NCBI RefSeq assembly: GCF_040369795.1
Contig: NZ_AP028955.1
Location: 248,001 to 312,000 of the forward strand
Source of the DNA: Spiroplasma_E ixodetis_B
Lineage (GTDB): Bacteria > Bacillota_I > Bacilli_A > Mycoplasmatales > VBWQ01
Length of the DNA stretch: 64,000 bases
Direction: 5' to 3'
Made by a program: the position numbers and the translations under genes. This document shows positions 60,168 to 64,000 of the stretch, piece by piece (position 1 is the stretch's first letter; every line of letters starts with the position of its first letter). Under the pieces are notes generated by a model. That model did no database searches and was not told the origin of the DNA. It worked only from the letters and a program-made list of their open reading frames with translations.

Positions 60168-60488
60168 ATTTTTACCTCTTTCCATTTTTTTTGATAGTCT
60201 GATCTCAAATTTCTTAATAATTATAATTTGTGTACAATTACTAAAATTTCTATAATAACTAACTTATATCTAATTTTTAGATTTAATATCTATTTAATTT
60301 AAAATTTTTCTATAAACTTTTTTAAAAGTTTTACACACTTTAATAATAACACTTTATAGAAATTGATAAAATTATAATAAATATTTCATTTTTTTATAAA
60401 ACTATATTTTTATTTTTTAAAAAATAATAAATAAAAACTGATAAAATCAAATTACAAAGTTATTTTAGATATTTCGGAGGCAAAAATA
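60168..60488. other. Divergent promoter region, no gene seen
   Basis: 321 bp, AT-rich, between the split small gene (minus) and azoR (plus). A TTTCGGAGG ribosome site for azoR ends it. No RNA structure recognised. Confidence 0.4.
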
Positions 60489-61151
60489 ATGACAAATAAA
60501 GTATTAGTAATTCGTTCTTCTATGATTAAAAAAGAACTATCTTATTCTGAAAGTTTAGTATCTCGTTTTGTTAAATATTATCGTGAATTTCATCCAGAAG
60601 ATTCAATAATTGAATTAGATTTAAATCAAATACCAATGGCAAGTATTACTATTACGCAAAAAAACTTTACTTCATATTTTAATGAAAAAGATTCTGATTA
60701 TTATATTAATCAACTAAAAAATGTTAATAAAGTTATATATACAACACCAATGACAAATTTTAATGTTACTAGCATGACAAAAAATTATTTAGATCACATC
60801 TTAGTTGCTGGTAAAACTTTTGATTATAAATATACCAAACAAGGTGAAGCTAGAGGATTATTACCACATTTAAAAGTTCAAATTTTGGCGACACAAGGAG
60901 CACCATATGGTTGATATTTATGAGGCAATCACGCAATTTATTTAAAAGGAACATGAGAATTTGTAGGTGCTAAAGTAGTAGAACCAATTCTTATTTGTGG
61001 TACTAAGGTTCAAGAACTTCATCAAAATGATGCTAATTTACTTATTGGTTCTAAAATATTAGCAAAAGGTGGAGGTTTGCCGACATTAGGACCAGAAAAA
61101 ACGATGGATAAATTTGAACAGTATATTAAAGAAGCGGCGAAAAAGTTTTAA
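60489..61151 (+). CDS. azoR: FMN-dependent NADH-azoreductase (AzoR/AcpD family)
   Basis: 220 aa, ATG 60489 with CGGAGG eight bases upstream; TGA-Trp codons after residue 141. Flavodoxin-like fold: 'KVLVIRSSMIKKELSYSESL' phosphate loop, 'YTTPMTNFNVTSMTKNYLDH' (family 'PMYNF..P..LK.W.D' region), 'TFDYKYTKQGEARGLL', and 'ILATQGAPYG' near the flavin. Reduces quinones or azo compounds with NADH. Terminal 'LGPEKTMDKFEQYIKEAAKK' helix. It stands alone between IS blocks. Confidence 0.92.
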
Positions 61152-61226
61152 CTTTAAAAAATAAAAATTTTTAGTCAAAAAAATATAATTTTTGTGAATT
61201 TACCTTCAAAAAGTAGTAAAGTAAAA

Positions 61227-61256
61227 TTGACTTCTTAAATAAAGTTAAAATAAAAT
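61227..61256 (+). promoter_or_regulatory. Promoter of the DUF285-like surface protein gene
   Basis: TTGACT (61227-61232), 18-base spacer, TAAAAT (61251-61256), then GAAGGATG and the start at 61271. A good sigma-70-type promoter. Confidence 0.6.
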
Positions 61257-61408
61257 CGAAGGATGAAAAAATGAAAAAAATATTGACAGCATTAAGTGTT
61301 TTAACACTTTCATCAGTTTCAGGAAGTTTAACTGTAAATGTTTTAAACACAAGTTCACAAAAAAATGATGTTTTAAATAATAAAAATCAACAAGATACAA
61401 TTTACATT

Positions 61409-62463
61409 AGACATATTCCGTAAATAAATTTTTTAAAAGTCAATTAATAATTTAAAATTTATTTTATAATTTCTTTATTAATAAATTAATAAGGTGTTTA
61501 TAAAAATGAATTTTGAAAATTTAAAAAAAACTAAAGGTAGAAAATATAAACTTTCAGTTGAAGAAAGATTGATGATGACTTTAGTATACTGAAAAGAATA
61601 TTATACTTTTTTCCAAATGAGTATTAAATATAAAATGAGTGCATCAAGTTGTTTTCGAAATATTACTTGAGTAGAAAATAAACTTAGTGATGACAAAGAT
61701 TATCAGTTTTTAAAAACAAAATATAAATCAAAAATTGAGAAAAAACAAGAAGATTTAAATTAATTTCAATTTTATTTAATTGATTCAACTGAAATTGAAA
61801 TTGAAAGACCAACTAAAAAAAACTACAGTTAGAATATTTTTCTGGTAAAAGTTGAATGTTTTCTATAAAATTTCAAATTATATATGACTTTTTAATAAAA
61901 AAATTGTTGATATTTTTGCTGATAATGGAAAAGTACATGATTTTCAAATATTAAAAAATTCAAATCTTGAATTTTCAGAAAAAACAATAATTATTGGTGA
62001 TTTGGGATATCAAGGAATACAAAATATTTATAAAAATACTATATTACCAATTAAAAAAACTAAAAATAAAAAATTAACTAAACAAGAAAAAATCTACAAT
62101 AAAATTATTTCAAAAATTAGAATTAAAGTTGAACATGTTTTTGCTTGATTAAAAAGATTCAAAATTTTAATAAATAAATGTAGAAAAAGTATATTTAGAC
62201 TTATGTACTTAAGATTTAACTTACTTTGTGAAATTTTTAATAAAACAAAACCATTAAAATAAAAAAATATTTTTAATATTTTTTTAAAAATTTAAATTTT
62301 TATCAAGTTAATATAAAAATAATATTAACAATTTTTGTGTTTGAAATATAAATTTATTTTTAAAGTATTTTTTTAAAAATATTAACTTCTATAATTATTA
62401 ACACTAAAAAATTTATAAATATTATTATTGACAATTGATTAAATTTATTTACGGAATATGTCT
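61409..62463 (+). mobile_element. IS5-family element, copy J, 1055 bp, ATT duplication
   Basis: Ends complete, ATT at 61406-61408 and 62464-62466. It lacks ~95 bp of the transposase N-terminal region. Confidence 0.91.
61506..62262 (+). pseudogene. IS5-family transposase, deleted and nonsense-mutated
   Basis: ATG 61506. 'NFENLKKTKGRKYKLSVEER' shows the deletion. TAA replaces Glu in 'DLNEFQF' (~61761). The C-terminal DDE part is readable. Confidence 0.8.
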
Positions 62464-62751
62464 ATTGATAAAAATGGCAAACAAATAACAACTAATGAAA
62501 GAGATTTATCAAATATAAATAGTAAAGAAATTGTTCAAATTGGATTTTATAAAAATGATCAGGGAGAAATTCAAGTTGTTAATATGCCAAGAACAATTGA
62601 AAAATTACCTAATCAATTACCATCAGAATTTACATCTTTACAATTTATGTTTATATTTTGTGAAACATTTAATCAAGATATTTCATTTTGAGATACCTCA
62701 CATGTAAAAAATATGAATTGAATGTTTCATGGTGCTATATCAAGGCTTTTT

Positions 62752-64000
62752 AAAAATCTGTGTATCTTTTTACAAAGTTATTAGTTTAGATTAATTCTAT
62801 CTTCAAATTTTATCATAAAATGAGCAATTGTTGTATTTCAATTTTGAATGGGCAATGTTCATTTTTTTGTTATATTTTCAATTGCTAAGTAAAATATTTT
62901 AAAAACTGCCATATCATTTGGAAAAACTTTTTTATTTCTAATAACTTTTCGTAATTGACTATTAACAGATTCAATAGCATTTGTTGTATAAATCACTCTT
63001 TTGATTTCTGCATGATAACTAATAAAAACCATTAAATTATCTCAATTTTTATATCATGATTTAGCAATTTGAGGATATTGTTTATTTCATTTACTTTCAA
63101 AAGATTCTAAAGCTTGCATCGCTTGTTCTTCACTACATGCACTATAAATTGGTTTTAAATCTGTAACTAGTGATTTTCTATGTTTGTATGAAACATATTT
63201 TAAACTATTTCTAATTTGATGAATTATGCATAATTGATGTTCGGTTTTAGGATAAACTGATTGTATCGCTTCTGACATTCCTGTTAAATTGTCACTACAA
63301 GCAATAAGAATATCATTTAAGCCTCGATTTTTCATTTCTGTGAAATTAGATAATCAAAACTTAGAACCTTCATTTTCACTAATTCATAAACCTAAAATAT
63401 CTTTTTTTACCTTCTAAATCAACTCCTAGTGCTATATAAACTGATTTGTTAATAATTCGTTTATCTTGTCGTACTTTAACTACTATGCAATCAAAATAAA
63501 CAATCGGATAAACACTTTCTAATGGCCGATTTTGTCATGCTTTAACATCATCAATAAAATCATCAGTAATTTGACTAATAAAACTTTCACTAATATCAGC
63601 ACCATGATATAACTCTTGTAACTGCATTCTAATATCTGATAAAGTCATGCCTTTGGCATATAATGAAAGAACTTGTTGATCAAAACCACCAAATCTTCTT
63701 TGTCTTTTTGCAACTATTACTGGCTCAAAATTACTATTACGATCTTGTGGTACATTAATCTCAATTTTGCCTTGTTGGGTTATTAATTTTTTTGAATTTA
63801 TACCATTACGAGCATTATCACTATTATTATGTTGATTTTTTTCATATCCTAAATAATTTTGCATTTCAGAATTCAACATTTTTTCAACTAATCTTTTTGT
63901 TAATTCTTTATATAAACCTCCCTCTTTAAAAACTGTTGTTAAATCTTCAGTATTTTCTAATAATAAATCTACTGCTTTTGATATTGGAACATTATTATTA
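62752..64000 (-). mobile_element. IS256-family element (copy K10), 5' end beyond the window
   Basis: Inverted 3' terminus (first base changed, AAGGCTTTTTAAAAATCTGT) at 62752. It runs through the transposase to the window edge. Confidence 0.88.
62791..64000 (-). pseudogene. IS256-family transposase, partial, frameshifted
   Basis: The C-terminal and middle parts are intact ('SEEQAMQALESFESK', 'CSDNLTGMSEAIQ'), and the Glu that is TAA in copies K3 and K5 is sense here. One extra base in the T-run near 63405 shifts the frame in 'DLEGKKDI'. The start lies outside the window. Confidence 0.8.

Larger units (their letters stand above)
61271..62751 (+). pseudogene. DUF285/BspA-like surface protein gene broken by IS5 and IS256
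   Basis: ATG 61271 with GAAGGA upstream. The first 46 codons (61271-61408) encode a signal peptide ('MKKILTALSVLTLSSVSGSL', no lipobox Cys seen) and a spacer. After the IS5 (61409-62463) and the ATT duplication the frame resumes 'DKNGKQITTNERDL', then a DUF285 (Mycoplasma surface repeat) unit: 'EFTSLQFMFIFCETFNQDIS' and 'FWDTSHVKNMNWMFHGA'. It is cut at 62751 by an IS256 3' end. DUF285 proteins are exported, repeat-containing proteins often thought to bind host surfaces. The rest lies beyond the window or is lost. Confidence 0.75.

Noticed and set aside
2585..62463. Repeated ~1.15-kb blocks as possible rRNA or prophage repeats
   Set aside because: Each has terminal inverted repeats, short target duplications and a DDE_Tnp_4 transposase, so they are IS copies.

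Overview
The window is from a Spiroplasma-like mollicute (class Mollicutes). The DNA is very AT-rich and TGA is read as tryptophan throughout, so most genes only become full length with translation table 4. The housekeeping content fits: PTS enzyme I and IIA-Glc, a PotC-PotD fusion, a NadD-YqeK fusion, RNase J, PNPase, TypA and an Spx-like protein. The abundance of insertion sequences (IS) and a Soj/Rep-type plasmid segment resemble insect-associated Spiroplasma. No rRNA, tRNA or CRISPR array was seen.

Layout. 1-2.2 kb: potCD. 2.2-8.05 kb: IS3, IS5, IS1595 and IS256 copies around a small HNH protein gene. 8.05-15.44 kb: a segment that I reconstruct as a complete plasmid of about 7.4 kb integrated at an IS256 copy. 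Its rep gene is cut into two halves that lie at opposite ends of the segment, each carrying the same 8-bp target duplication. 15.4-19.4 kb: IS256, IS630 and IS5. 19.5-22.9 kb: ptsI, crr and an alpha/beta hydrolase. 23.1-26.3 kb: IS. 26.3-32.5 kb: rnj-like, pnp, rhodanese, EIIB-like, nadK and spx-like genes. 32.7-37.7 kb: IS. 37.7-46.3 kb: ABC exporter, a decayed restriction-modification pair, nadD-yqeK, nfo, a DEAD-box helicase and two membrane proteins. 46.5-48.9 kb: IS. 48.9-50.7 kb: typA. 50.9-60.1 kb: an IS630 copy carrying an IS5, then a nested IS3 > IS1595 + IS256 > three IS5 array of 7 kb. 60.5-61.2 kb: azoR. 61.3-64 kb: a DUF285/BspA-like surface protein gene broken by IS5 and IS256.

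The most interesting content is on the integrated plasmid. A two-gene unit (10159-12689) encodes a lysine-rich 264-aa protein of unknown function and a 568-aa protein with an apparently complete OTU cysteine-protease (deubiquitinase-type) domain. OTU domains act on eukaryotic ubiquitin, and the plasmid-borne male-killing protein Spaid of Spiroplasma poulsonii also carries one. The gene is therefore a candidate host-directed effector. Plasmid maintenance genes (rep, parA, a small ParA partner) lie next to it, and rep is broken.

IS families recognised: IS5 family (DDE_Tnp_4, 3-bp target duplications, about 1.15 kb, likely -1 frameshift), IS256 family (8-bp duplications, about 1.37 kb), IS630 family (TA target, about 1.0 kb), IS3 family (about 1.2 kb) and IS1595 family (8-bp duplications, 947 bp). 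Nearly every transposase copy has a nonsense codon, frameshift or truncation, so most expansion looks old. Perfect target duplications remain at many copies.
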